Shown: piece after piece, positions 1-8,179 of the stretch
Layout of the letters: each line of letters begins with the position of its first letter
Position numbering within the stretch: position 1 is the first letter of the stretch
Assembly: GCA_016278295.1 (NCBI GenBank)
Contig: JADQCC010000022.1
Coordinates: 1-40,038, forward strand
Length of the DNA stretch: 40,038 nucleotides
Reading direction: 5' to 3'
Source: Roseovarius sp.
GTDB lineage: Bacteria; Pseudomonadota; Alphaproteobacteria; Rhodobacterales; Rhodobacteraceae
Notes under the pieces: generated by a model
What the model saw: only the letters and a program-made list of their open reading frames with translations
Told to the model about the DNA's origin: nothing
Databases searched by the model: none
Position numbers and translations under genes: made by a program

Positions 1-747
1 CCCCCGGCGCAGACGCCCCCGCCCCTGTCCACGCTGGCCCCCGAGCGGCCCTTCGTGGCGGTCGGGGATATCCACGGGCGGGCCGATCTCCTGCTCGATC
101 TCGACCGGCAGATCGCGGCCCATTGCGCCGGCTGGCCGGTGGTCCTGCTGGGCGATTACATCGACCGCGGAGAGCAGAGCCGCGAGGTGCTCGATCTGGT
201 GATCACGCTCTCTGCGCAAGGCACGCCTCCCGTCACCTGCCTGATGGGCAACCACGAACGTATGCTGCTGGATTTTCTCGATTTTCCCGCAAACTACGGG
301 CGGCGCTGGCTCCGCAATGGCGGCCTGCAAACGCTGGCCAGTTTCGGCATCGCCCCGCCCGTCGGCACGCAGGCCGATGCCGCCGCCCTCGCGGCGCTGC
401 GCGACCGGCTGGCCGATGCGATGGGAGAGCCGATGATCGCCTGGTTGCGGGCGCGGCCATTGTTCTGGCAAAGCGGCAATGTCTGGGTGGTTCATGCCGG
501 GGCCGACCCGGACCGGCCGGTCCCCGACCAGACGGCCGATACCCTGACCTGGGGTCATGCCGATTTCCTGCGCCGGCCGCGTCCCGACGGGCAGTGGGTG
601 GCGCATGGCCACAGCATCGTCGACACGCCCGAAATGCGCGACGGCCGCATCGCGCTCGACACCGGGGCCTATGCCACCGGCCGCTTGACAGCGGCCGCCA
701 TCGCTCCCGGCGACGTGCGCTTTTTCCAAACCGGGCCGGGCCTTTAG
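1..747 (+). CDS. Metallophosphoesterase, PPP-family (PrpA/ApaH-like), 5' end cut by window
   Basis: The reading frame is open to the first base of the window, so the true start probably lies upstream; a GTG at 55 is the first in-window start candidate but falls only just before the first catalytic motif. The protein shows the PPP metallophosphatase signature in order: GDIHG, GDYIDRG, GNHE, then VHAG and AHGH near the C-terminus, which bind two metal ions and the phosphate. Bacterial members dephosphorylate Ser/Thr/Tyr phosphoproteins or cleave diadenosine tetraphosphate. Next downstream is a tyrosine-kinase polysaccharide copolymerase, so a role in surface-polysaccharide regulation is possible, but that is inference from position only. 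Substrate cannot be told from sequence. Confidence 0.85.
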   Translation, partial: PPAQTPPPLSTLAPERPFVAVGDIHGRADLLLDLDRQIAAHCAGWPVVLLGDYIDRGEQSREVLDLVITLSAQGTPPVTCLMGNHERMLLDFLDFPANYGRRWLRNGGLQTLASFGIAPPVGTQADAAALAALRDRLADAMGEPMIAWLRARPLFWQSGNVWVVHAGADPDRPVPDQTADTLTWGHADFLRRPRPDGQWVAHGHSIVDTPEMRDGRIALDTGAYATGRLTAAAIAPGDVRFFQTGPGL

Positions 748-879
748 CCCGCGCACCCATAGCCGTAGATCGGGATGATGACGAGCGGCATCACGCCTGT
801 CTTCGAATGATGCGGGCACTTTACCTTAGGGGTATTATCATCTAGTAAACATCAACCACAGGTTGGGGATCGCCGTTCG

Positions 880-3039
880 ATGAATGACACCAGACATCCT
901 CTTTTCGAGCAGGCCGTTCCCCGCCCGTCACGGACCGGGGCGGCGGAGGATGAAATCGACCTGATCGAACTTCTCCGGGCGCTTTGGCGCGGCAAGTGGA
1001 CCATCATTCTGGTGGCGGTGCTGGCGGTCCTCGCGGGCGGATACTACGCGCTTGGCCTGGCCCAGCCGCAATACCGCTCGAGCGCCACGCTCATGCTGGA
1101 GGCGCGCAACAACCAGGTCGTCGATATCGAGAGCGTGATATCCGGGGTCTCGACCGAAACCGCCGCGTTGAACACAGAGATCGAGATCATCCAGTCAGGG
1201 CGGCTTCTGGGCAAGCTGGTGGACGAGCTGGCACTGGTGGACGACCCGGAGTTCAACCCCGACCTGAGACCGGCGTCGCTCTTCGCACAGGCCCGGTCCC
1301 GGGTGCAGGCCCTGCTGTCCGAATTGCTCGGCACAGCGGCAGCACAGGAGGCGGGCGCAGCACGATCGCCCCGGAACGAGGCGATCAACGGGCTGCGCGA
1401 CGCGCTCTCGGCCTCGGTTCAGCAGGACACCTACGTATTCACAGTCTCCATCACCACCGACAGCGCCGACAAGTCGGCGCGAATCGTGAACACCCTGGCC
1501 AATCTCTACCTTCAGGACCAGATTTCGGTAAAGTTCGATGCCACCGAAGCGGCGGTCACATGGCTGTCGAAACGGGTCTCAGAGCTTGAACAGGATCTCC
1601 GCGAAAGGGAAGAGGCGCTCAAGACCGCGCGGGCCGAAACCGACCTTATCAGCCCCGAAACGTTGCAGGGCCTCAACCTTCAGTCCAAGGACATGCGCGA
1701 GCGGCTCGAAGAAATGCGCACGCGTGCGCGCGAGGCCGAGGCAGAATTGACCCGCCTGCAAGACCTGCGCGATAGCGGCCCCCGCGAGTCCATAGCCGAG
1801 GCAACCGGAGACGCCTCGCTTCGGCAGTTGCTCGCCCCCATCGCGCGCGGCGATGCCAAGGCCGAAACCATGTTCGATCAACGCGTCGATACCCTGATTG
1901 CGACCGCGCGCGAGGCTCATGAGCGGATTCTGGGCCAGAGCAACGCGCTGGCAACCTCTTATCAGGAGCTGCAACGCCGCATCGACCGTCAATCCTCCGA
2001 TCTGGTGCGCATTCAGCAGATGGTCCGCGAGACCGAGACCACGCGCACGCTTTACGAGACGTTTCTCACCCGGCTCAAGGAAACCACGGTACAGCGCGGG
2101 CTTCAGCAGGCCGACAGCCGGATCCTCTCTGACGCCATCCCCGGCGAGGAGGTCGCGCCGCGCACGGCGCTGATCGTCGCGCTGTCGATGCTGCTGGGGC
2201 TGATGGTCGGGGCGGCGATCGTGCTCGTCCGGCAATTCATGCATAACACGTTCCGCAGCGCCGAAGATCTGGAGGCCGCAACAGGGCTGCCCGTGCTCGG
2301 CCAGATACCGAAAATGCCGCTCAAGGCACGCTATAACCTGATCGGCTACCTGCGGGACAAGCCGACATCCGCCCCGGCCGAGGCGGTGCGCAACCTGCGC
2401 ACCTCGCTCCTGCTGTCGAATATCGACAATCCGCCCAAGGTAATCATGTCCACCTCCGCCCTGCCGGGCGAGGGCAAGACCACGCAATCCATCGCGCTGG
2501 CGCAGAACCTGGCAAGCCTGGGCAAGAAGGTGCTGCTGATCGAGGGCGACATCCGCCGCCGGGTCTTTGCCGAATACTTCCGCAACGCCCCGCAAGGCGG
2601 GATCCTGACCGCGCTATCAGGCGAGGTTCCGCTGCACGAGGTCGTGTTTCACGACGACCGGCTCGGGGCCGACGTGCTGATGGGCGAGAAATCGCGCGCC
2701 AACGCCGCCGACCTGTTTTCGTCCGACACGTTCAACGCCTTCGTGGCGCGGGCGCGCAACATCTATGATTTCGTCATCATCGACACCCCGCCGGTGCTGG
2801 TGGTGCCTGACGCGCGCGTCATCGGACAGCATGTCGATGCCATCATGTTGACCGTCGCCTGGAACAGCACGCAGCAGTCCCAGGTCGCCGCCGCCCTGCG
2901 CGAGTTCGCCTCTGCCAATCTGACGATTACCGGCATTGCACTGGCGCAAATCGACCCGAGAGGAATGCGCCGATATGGCTATGGCGGCAAGTACGGGGCC
3001 TACGGGGCCTATGGCAGGGGCTACTACGAGGCGGCCTGA
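880..3039 (+). CDS. Polysaccharide copolymerase fused to BY-type tyrosine kinase (Wzc/ExoP-like)
   Basis: This 719-residue inner-membrane protein should control chain length and export of a polysaccharide. The N-terminal part has a Wzz-type domain with one membrane segment near residues 38-58, a long coiled-coil periplasmic region (about 200-410), and a second membrane segment near 430-450. The C-terminal cytoplasmic kinase carries Walker A (SALPGEGKTT, about residue 526), Walker A' (VLLIEGDIRRR) and Walker B (FVIIDTPPV). The tail is Tyr-rich (YGYGGKYGAYGAYGRGYY), the usual autophosphorylation cluster of Wzc-like kinases. In Walker A' the usual second Asp is Glu-Gly-Asp, still acidic. The Wza-like partner is encoded at 6566. 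No strong ribosome site precedes the ATG. Confidence 0.93.
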   Translation: MNDTRHPLFEQAVPRPSRTGAAEDEIDLIELLRALWRGKWTIILVAVLAVLAGGYYALGLAQPQYRSSATLMLEARNNQVVDIESVISGVSTETAALNTEIEIIQSGRLLGKLVDELALVDDPEFNPDLRPASLFAQARSRVQALLSELLGTAAAQEAGAARSPRNEAINGLRDALSASVQQDTYVFTVSITTDSADKSARIVNTLANLYLQDQISVKFDATEAAVTWLSKRVSELEQDLREREEALKTARAETDLISPETLQGLNLQSKDMRERLEEMRTRAREAEAELTRLQDLRDSGPRESIAEATGDASLRQLLAPIARGDAKAETMFDQRVDTLIATAREAHERILGQSNALATSYQELQRRIDRQSSDLVRIQQMVRETETTRTLYETFLTRLKETTVQRGLQQADSRILSDAIPGEEVAPRTALIVALSMLLGLMVGAAIVLVRQFMHNTFRSAEDLEAATGLPVLGQIPKMPLKARYNLIGYLRDKPTSAPAEAVRNLRTSLLLSNIDNPPKVIMSTSALPGEGKTTQSIALAQNLASLGKKVLLIEGDIRRRVFAEYFRNAPQGGILTALSGEVPLHEVVFHDDRLGADVLMGEKSRANAADLFSSDTFNAFVARARNIYDFVIIDTPPVLVVPDARVIGQHVDAIMLTVAWNSTQQSQVAAALREFASANLTITGIALAQIDPRGMRRYGYGGKYGAYGAYGRGYYEAA

Positions 3040-3130
3040 CCCGTGCCGCCCGAAAATCGACTGTTTAAATCGACCGCGACTTCGTATAAACTCAACCTAA
3101 GGGTGTTTTTCTTGGACGGAGGATCCTGAC

Positions 3131-3466
3131 ATGAAAAAGGTCACAGGTTCAGCTTTGGCTCTCGTGGCGGCGCTCGCCACGGCTCTACCGGCGGTTGCGC
3201 AGCAATCTGCGGTTCGGCAGGGCAATGAAACGGCGATGGAAATGGCCGCCCGCATCGGCGTATGCGGCGGGGCCGGAATCAACACCGCCCGCTTCAGCGG
3301 ATCAGGAGACACCCTGAGGGTGAGATGCGCCAATGCGCCCGCCGGAATGGAGGGCGGGCTTGGCGGCAGTGCCCTCCTTGCCGGTCTCGTTGTGGTGGCC
3401 ATCGTCGCCGCAGCTTCGGGCGGCAGCGGCAGTAGCTCCACCAGTTCCACCCCCGGCACCATCTGA
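3131..3466 (+). CDS. Small secreted or membrane protein with Gly/Ser/Thr tail (YjbE/GfcA-like build)
   Basis: This 111-residue protein starts at an ATG preceded by GGAGG. It has a Sec signal peptide (MKK then a hydrophobic stretch ending near AVAQQ, residue 24), a middle segment with two cysteines (VCGG and VRCAN) that could form a disulfide, a hydrophobic segment (about 80-95), and a Gly/Ser/Thr-rich tail. I do not recognise a named family. The layout, signal peptide then a Ser/Thr/Gly tail, resembles YjbE/GfcA of enterobacterial yjbEFGH and group 4 capsule loci. YjbH and YjbF relatives follow at 3804 and 5924, which strengthens the analogy; it remains inference, not visible homology. Confidence 0.7.
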   Translation: MKKVTGSALALVAALATALPAVAQQSAVRQGNETAMEMAARIGVCGGAGINTARFSGSGDTLRVRCANAPAGMEGGLGGSALLAGLVVVAIVAAASGGSGSSSTSSTPGTI

Positions 3467-3803
3467 CAGGCAACCGATCAGGTGGTTCTGACCAGCAATT
3501 GAAGGCGCGCCTCCCGTCGGCATGTAGGGCGGCGGGCCACGGCACGCGCATGTCGTCTGCCGCTGTGGTTCACGGCGGCGGGCTTGGCGTGCGTTCGCGC
3601 CTCGTGATCCCCCGTCGGCGATATCCTGCCCTCGGCTGCGGCCACACATCCCGGCTCGTTCACACAGCAACAGGTTGTGCATATTGCAAAAGTCACCTGC
3701 CCCGGCGCACTCGCCGTAACCCGAATGCCACGGTCCCCGTCACCGAACGGAATTGACGCACTTCCGTCGTTGTTTTCCCGCGGTGTTCTGATAATCACAC
3801 GTT
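3467..3803. other. 337-base intergenic stretch with no convincing gene
   Basis: This gap holds no frame with a recognisable protein. An 85-codon frame at 3499-3756 is rich in Arg, His and Cys, has no ribosome site and reads like non-coding GC-rich DNA. The last part is AT-richer and has a GATAAT hexamer at 3790-3795, seven bases before the ATG of the YjbH-like gene. The promoter of that gene is therefore probably in the right-hand part. No clear terminator hairpin was seen after 3466. Confidence 0.5.
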
Positions 3804-5927
3804 ATGCGGGAGTTACTTGGAAAAACTGGCGCTTGGGTGATCGTGGCAGTATTCTGCGCGCCTCGTGCGATATTCGCAGACGATGCGCCAACAACGATCG
3901 AAACCGGCTACAACAGCTACGGCTATCCGGGCCTTATCGACATGCCGGTCGCCACAAGCAGACCCGACGGCGAACTGGGCTTCACCGTCAGCAGCTTCGC
4001 CGGGCAGACCCGCAATACGCTGACCTTTCAGATTCTGCCCCGCGTGTCGGGCAGTTTCCGCTATTCCGTGCTCGACAATGTGGCGAATGCGGGCCGCAGC
4101 ACACTGTACGACCGCAGCTTCTCGCTGCACTACCGTTTCGCCGATGAAACCGCTCTGCGCCCGGCTCTCGCGGTCGGGCTCAACGATTTTCTCGGCACCG
4201 GCATCTATTCGTCCGAATACCTCGTCGCCACCAAGACCCTGGGCGATTCGGTTCGGCTCACCGGCGGTATCGGCTGGGGCCGGCTGGGCGGGTCGGGTGG
4301 ATTCACCAATCCCCTCGGCGTGCTGGACGACCGGTTCAAGCGCCGGCCAGAGCGTGACTTCGGGCAGGGCGGCGATGTGGAAGCGGCGCAATTCTTCCGC
4401 GGCGACGCGGCGCTCTTTGGCGGCGTCGAATGGCAGGCGACCGACCGGCTGAAATTCACGGTCGAATACTCCTCCGACGCTTATCCAAACGAAGACCCAA
4501 GCGCATTGAGGCGCAAATCACAGCTGAACTTCGGGGCCACCTACGGCCTCGGGCCGATGACCGACCTGTCGGTCCGCTACCTCTACGGCAGCGAGCTGGG
4601 CGTGCAGATCAGCACCGCGCTCAATCCCAAATCCCCGCCCAACCATTCCGGGCGCGACCCCGCGCCGCCCCCGGTGCTGGCACGCGACGCCCCGTCGGTG
4701 GCCGCGCTCGGCTGGACCGGCGCAATCGAGCAGCGCGATGCGCTGCGCGGCGATCTCACGCGCGCACTCGCCTCGCAGGGTCTCGGGCTGCATGGCTTTT
4801 CACTGTCCGGCGGCACCGCCCGGATCGAGATCGAGAACGGCACCTACCTTCAGGAGGCACAGGCGGTCGGGCGCACCGCGCGGGTGCTGGCACGACGCCT
4901 GCCCGCGCATGTCGATGTGTTCGACATCACGCTTGTCGATGCGGGCCTTCCGGTTACACAGATCAGCCTCCGCCGCGGCGACATCGAGACGCTGGAGCAT
5001 GACCTCGATGGCGCGTGGAAGAGCTTTGCCAGGGCGCGGATTTCCTCGCCCGAGGGGCCGCCCGCCCCCGCACCGGAGCGCTACCCGCGCTTCGACTGGG
5101 ACATCTCGCCCTACCTGAGCCCCAGCCTTTTCGATCCCGACAATCCCCTGCGGGCCGATGCCGGGGCGCAGCTCGATGCGTCCTTTCAACCGATTGCGGG
5201 GTTTGAGGTCTCCGGCATTCTGCGCCAGAAAGTGGTGGGCAATCTCGACGACGCGACACGGCGCTCCAATTCGGTGCTGCCCCACGTCCGTAGCGATTTC
5301 GCGCTCTACGACCGGGAGGGGGAAACCGCCCTCACCCAGCTGACAGGCGCGTATTATTTCAGGCCGGGGCGCGATCTCTACGGTCGTGTGACCGTCGGAT
5401 ACTTTGAGCGGATGTTCGGCGGGCTGTCTTCGGAATTGCTGTGGAAACGCACCGACAGCCCCTTCGCGCTGGGGGCAGAGGTCAATTACGCCTGGCAGCG
5501 CGATTTCGACGGCGGGTTCGGCTTTCGCGACTACGAGGTGGCGACGGGCCACGTCTCGGCCTACTGGGACATGGGCAACGGCTTTCACGCGCAGGTCGAT
5601 GCCGGTCGCTACCTCGCCCGGGACTGGGGCGCGACATTCTCGCTCGATCGCGAATTCGGCAATGGCTGGCGGATCGGCGCCTTCGCGACGCTGACCGATG
5701 TCCCCTTCGACACCTTCGGCGAAGGGTCGTTCGACAAGGGCATTCGCATCACCATACCGATCCGGTGGCTGACCGGCGAGCCCAACAAGACCGCCTACAC
5801 CACCACGATCCGCCCGCTTCAGCGCGACGGCGGCGCGCGGCTCGATGTGCCGGGGCGGCTTTACGACCGGGTTCGCCCGCTACAGAAACCGGCGCTGAAG
5901 GATGGCTGGGGGAGGTTCTGGCGATGA
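3804..5927 (+). CDS. YjbH-like outer-membrane exopolysaccharide protein
   Basis: The 707-residue product has a signal peptide (cleavage near IFADD, residue 26) followed by a typical YjbH opening (GYNSYGYPGLIDMPVA) and alternating aromatic/polar strands that fit an outer-membrane beta-barrel. A central segment near 300-400 carries a small alpha/beta module, then a second barrel-like half runs to the C-terminus. YjbH proteins take part in secretion or modification of extracellular polysaccharide; the exact step is unknown. No Shine-Dalgarno sequence is visible before the ATG, and a GATAAT -10-like hexamer ends only eight bases upstream, so a leaderless message is possible. The stop overlaps the next gene by ATGA, so the two are coupled. 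Confidence 0.88.
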   Translation: MRELLGKTGAWVIVAVFCAPRAIFADDAPTTIETGYNSYGYPGLIDMPVATSRPDGELGFTVSSFAGQTRNTLTFQILPRVSGSFRYSVLDNVANAGRSTLYDRSFSLHYRFADETALRPALAVGLNDFLGTGIYSSEYLVATKTLGDSVRLTGGIGWGRLGGSGGFTNPLGVLDDRFKRRPERDFGQGGDVEAAQFFRGDAALFGGVEWQATDRLKFTVEYSSDAYPNEDPSALRRKSQLNFGATYGLGPMTDLSVRYLYGSELGVQISTALNPKSPPNHSGRDPAPPPVLARDAPSVAALGWTGAIEQRDALRGDLTRALASQGLGLHGFSLSGGTARIEIENGTYLQEAQAVGRTARVLARRLPAHVDVFDITLVDAGLPVTQISLRRGDIETLEHDLDGAWKSFARARISSPEGPPAPAPERYPRFDWDISPYLSPSLFDPDNPLRADAGAQLDASFQPIAGFEVSGILRQKVVGNLDDATRRSNSVLPHVRSDFALYDREGETALTQLTGAYYFRPGRDLYGRVTVGYFERMFGGLSSELLWKRTDSPFALGAEVNYAWQRDFDGGFGFRDYEVATGHVSAYWDMGNGFHAQVDAGRYLARDWGATFSLDREFGNGWRIGAFATLTDVPFDTFGEGSFDKGIRITIPIRWLTGEPNKTAYTTTIRPLQRDGGARLDVPGRLYDRVRPLQKPALKDGWGRFWR

Positions 5928-6535
5928 ATAACATCCGGCCCCGTCTCCGCCCCGCACGCACCGCGCTGACGGCGGGCCTTGTGCTGTTGCTGGCGGCGGG
6001 ATGCGATCGGGTGAGCCGCACGCTGGACCTCACCGGCACCGTGGCCGCGGTGCCGCCGCAACCGATCGGGCCCGCGCGCCTGCGCGTCACCCTGCCCGCC
6101 ACCGACGCACGCGCCACGCTGGCGCCGGTGGCCCGCAACGGCGACGTGACCGTCTGGCAGACGCTCGACGGCATCACGCTGAGCTTCCGTGACGGGGTGC
6201 TGATCGCGACCCGGGGGCTGGGCGACGATCTGATGTCCGCAGATGTCGACGGCACGCTGGCGATGCTGCGCGGCACCGGCGCACCGGGCCATTATCCGCA
6301 ACTCCGCAGCTATCTCGACGGCGAGGATCGGACCGTGTTTCGCAGCTTCCAATGCCGCCGCGATACGCGACCGGGGGCCGGACCGCCCCGCCGGATCACC
6401 GAACGCTGCGTCTCTCCGCGTGACGAGACGACCAACACCTACTGGCTCGATCAAACCGGCAAGATCACGAGATCGCGGCAATGGGTCAGCCCGGCCATCG
6501 ACTACATGGAAACCGAACGCCTGCCGCGTGAGTAA
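5924..6535 (+). CDS. YjbF/GfcB-like exopolysaccharide lipoprotein
   Basis: This 203-residue protein begins at an ATG overlapping the stop of the YjbH-like gene (ATGA). The N-terminus is a lipoprotein signal with lipobox LAAGC (Cys about residue 25). The rest is beta-rich and contains RGLGDDLMSAD and a C-terminal YWLDQTGKI-type strand, as in the YjbF/GfcB family of periplasm-facing lipoproteins that accompany YjbH. The family is needed for extracellular polysaccharide or group 4 capsule assembly in enterobacteria; its biochemical role is not known. Position between YjbH-like and Wza-like genes supports the call. Confidence 0.85.
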   Translation: MNNIRPRLRPARTALTAGLVLLLAAGCDRVSRTLDLTGTVAAVPPQPIGPARLRVTLPATDARATLAPVARNGDVTVWQTLDGITLSFRDGVLIATRGLGDDLMSADVDGTLAMLRGTGAPGHYPQLRSYLDGEDRTVFRSFQCRRDTRPGAGPPRRITERCVSPRDETTNTYWLDQTGKITRSRQWVSPAIDYMETERLPRE

Positions 6536-6565
6536 GCCCCGGGGCGAATGAAGGAGGATGACAAG

Positions 6566-7957
6566 ATGAAACACCGCAGGGCCGGATCCGGCGCGCATCC
6601 GCTCAACGCTCTGGCCCTCGCGGCGGGCCTGCTCCTGCCAGCGGCCTGCGGCGTCGTCTACACCAGCCCCGATGTCAGTCGCGCCGTGGGCACCGGCGTG
6701 AACGTGCGCGAGATCGCCCTGACACCGGAAACCGTCATCCTGGCCAACCGCAGCCCCTATAGCCCGCGCAATCTGCCGCGGGAATTCTACAGCGCAGCCA
6801 GTGCCCGGCAGGGGACCGGCCTCGGCACGCTGCCCCCCGCCCCGGACGCCCCCTCCACGCAACCCGTCGCGCTGGAGACGCGCCTGCCCCCGGCCTTCGA
6901 GCCACAGCCCTACCGGATCGGTATCGGCGATGTCGTTCTTCTGGCGACCAAGGAAAACGGCAACACCGTCGAACGGCTCAGCGGGCTGCTGGCGGCGCAG
7001 ACCCAGCGGCAGGGCTATACCGTTTCCGATGACGGCGCGATCTCGATCCCCGATATCGGCCGTGTCGAAATCGCCGGTCTGACCCTGCAAGAGGCGCAGG
7101 ACCGGATCTTCCGCTTCCTGCTCGACAACCAGATGGACCCGGCATTCTCGCTCGAGGTCGCGGAATTCAATTCGCAACGTATCACCGTGGGCGGGGCCGT
7201 GGGCCAGGCCGCGCGCCTGCCGGTCACGTTGACGCCGCCGGTGCTTGGTGAGGCCCTCACCGCCGCGGGCGGCGTGATGGTGCCCGACGAGGAATACGCA
7301 TCGCTGCGGCTCTACCGTGACGGGACGCTCTACCAGATACCCTACGAGGAGTATCTCGCGCGGCCAGATCTGCACGAGCTGCCGCTCAAGAACGGCGACG
7401 CGGTCTTCGTGGACAATACCTATAACCTCGAACGCGCTTTTGAGTTCTACCGTCAGGAAGTGGAAGTGATCGGCCTGCGCTCGCAGGCGCGCAAGGATAC
7501 GCTCGACATGATGCAGGCCGAAATGGAGCTCCGGCGCAGCGTCATGGAGGAGCGGCGCGCCAATTTCCGCGCGCGCACAGAGCTGGGGGCCGAGTCGCGC
7601 GACTCCATCTACCTCGTCGGCGAGGTCGAGCAACAGGCCCGCGTTCCGCTGCCCTACGGGCAGCAGGCCACGCTGGCGGATGTGTTGTTCGGCAATGGCG
7701 GGTTTCCGACACGCACCGGGGACGCCTCGAACATCTACGTGCTGCGCCCATCCGCCAACCCGGCCGAATTCGGGGCCGTCACCGCCTGGCATCTCGACAC
7801 GCGCAACGCGGTCAACATCACCCTCGCCACCCGGATGCAGATGCGCCCCAACGATATCGTCTTCATCGAGGAACAGCCCATCACCAAGTGGAACCGCGTG
7901 CTCCAGCAGTTCGTGCCGTCGCTGCTGACGACACCCGCGAACATCGCTGCCCGGTGA
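6566..7957 (+). CDS. Wza/ExoF-like outer-membrane polysaccharide export lipoprotein
   Basis: The 463-residue product should form the outer-membrane channel for the exopolysaccharide. I chose the ATG at 6566 because AAGGAGG at 6551-6557 sits eight bases before it; an in-frame ATG at 6548 would place that ribosome site inside the gene. A lipoprotein signal ends in LPAAC. A polysaccharide-export (PES) domain begins near PYRIGIGDVV, followed by SLBB-type repeats (ITVGGAVGQAARLPV and IYLVGEVEQQARVPL) and a C-terminal amphipathic segment (NRVLQQFVPSLL) suited to the Wza-type barrel. It closes the cluster begun by the YjbH-like gene and would dock with the copolymerase at 880. Confidence 0.92.
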   Translation: MKHRRAGSGAHPLNALALAAGLLLPAACGVVYTSPDVSRAVGTGVNVREIALTPETVILANRSPYSPRNLPREFYSAASARQGTGLGTLPPAPDAPSTQPVALETRLPPAFEPQPYRIGIGDVVLLATKENGNTVERLSGLLAAQTQRQGYTVSDDGAISIPDIGRVEIAGLTLQEAQDRIFRFLLDNQMDPAFSLEVAEFNSQRITVGGAVGQAARLPVTLTPPVLGEALTAAGGVMVPDEEYASLRLYRDGTLYQIPYEEYLARPDLHELPLKNGDAVFVDNTYNLERAFEFYRQEVEVIGLRSQARKDTLDMMQAEMELRRSVMEERRANFRARTELGAESRDSIYLVGEVEQQARVPLPYGQQATLADVLFGNGGFPTRTGDASNIYVLRPSANPAEFGAVTAWHLDTRNAVNITLATRMQMRPNDIVFIEEQPITKWNRVLQQFVPSLLTTPANIAAR

Positions 7958-7964
7958 GGTAGCA

Positions 7965-8018
7965 CAGACAGGGCGCAGCATCTCATCGTCGCCGCGTGGC
8001 GGGGCGGCGCCCTCTCTG
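7965..8018 (+). terminator. Possible terminator or cruciform after wza-like gene
   Basis: Two 12-base arms at 7965-7976 and 8007-8018 are inverted repeats with one mismatch (CAGACAGGGCGC against GCGCCCTCTCTG). The 30-base loop contains a smaller CGCC/GGCG stem. It begins eight bases after the stop of the export gene. There is no T-run, so it is at best an imperfect intrinsic terminator or an mRNA 3' stabiliser. Confidence 0.4.
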
Positions 8019-8179
8019 CCTCTGGCAAAATCCCCCCGGCAGCCCCACCTGCGGCGAAAGCGCAAAGAATTTACCTAAAGCCGTAGCCGAAAGGCATGGT
8101 TCTGCCGGAATTACGGTCCGCCCGGTGCGTGATCGCGGCGCATAGCGATCCGGTGTCCCAAACCCGGATCGGTGCCAGG

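Noticed and set aside
3030-3050. GGCGGC/GCCGCC inverted repeat over the BY-kinase stop
   Set aside because: A six-base stem with a nine-base loop is common by chance in GC-rich DNA and no T-run follows.
3499-3756. An 85-codon frame in the gap before the YjbH-like gene
   Set aside because: No ribosome site, no signal or domain, and Arg/Cys/His-rich composition like non-coding GC-rich DNA.
5861-8065. A 734-codon minus-strand frame opposite the YjbF- and Wza-like genes
   Set aside because: It is a shadow of two well-supported + strand lipoprotein genes and has no domain of its own.
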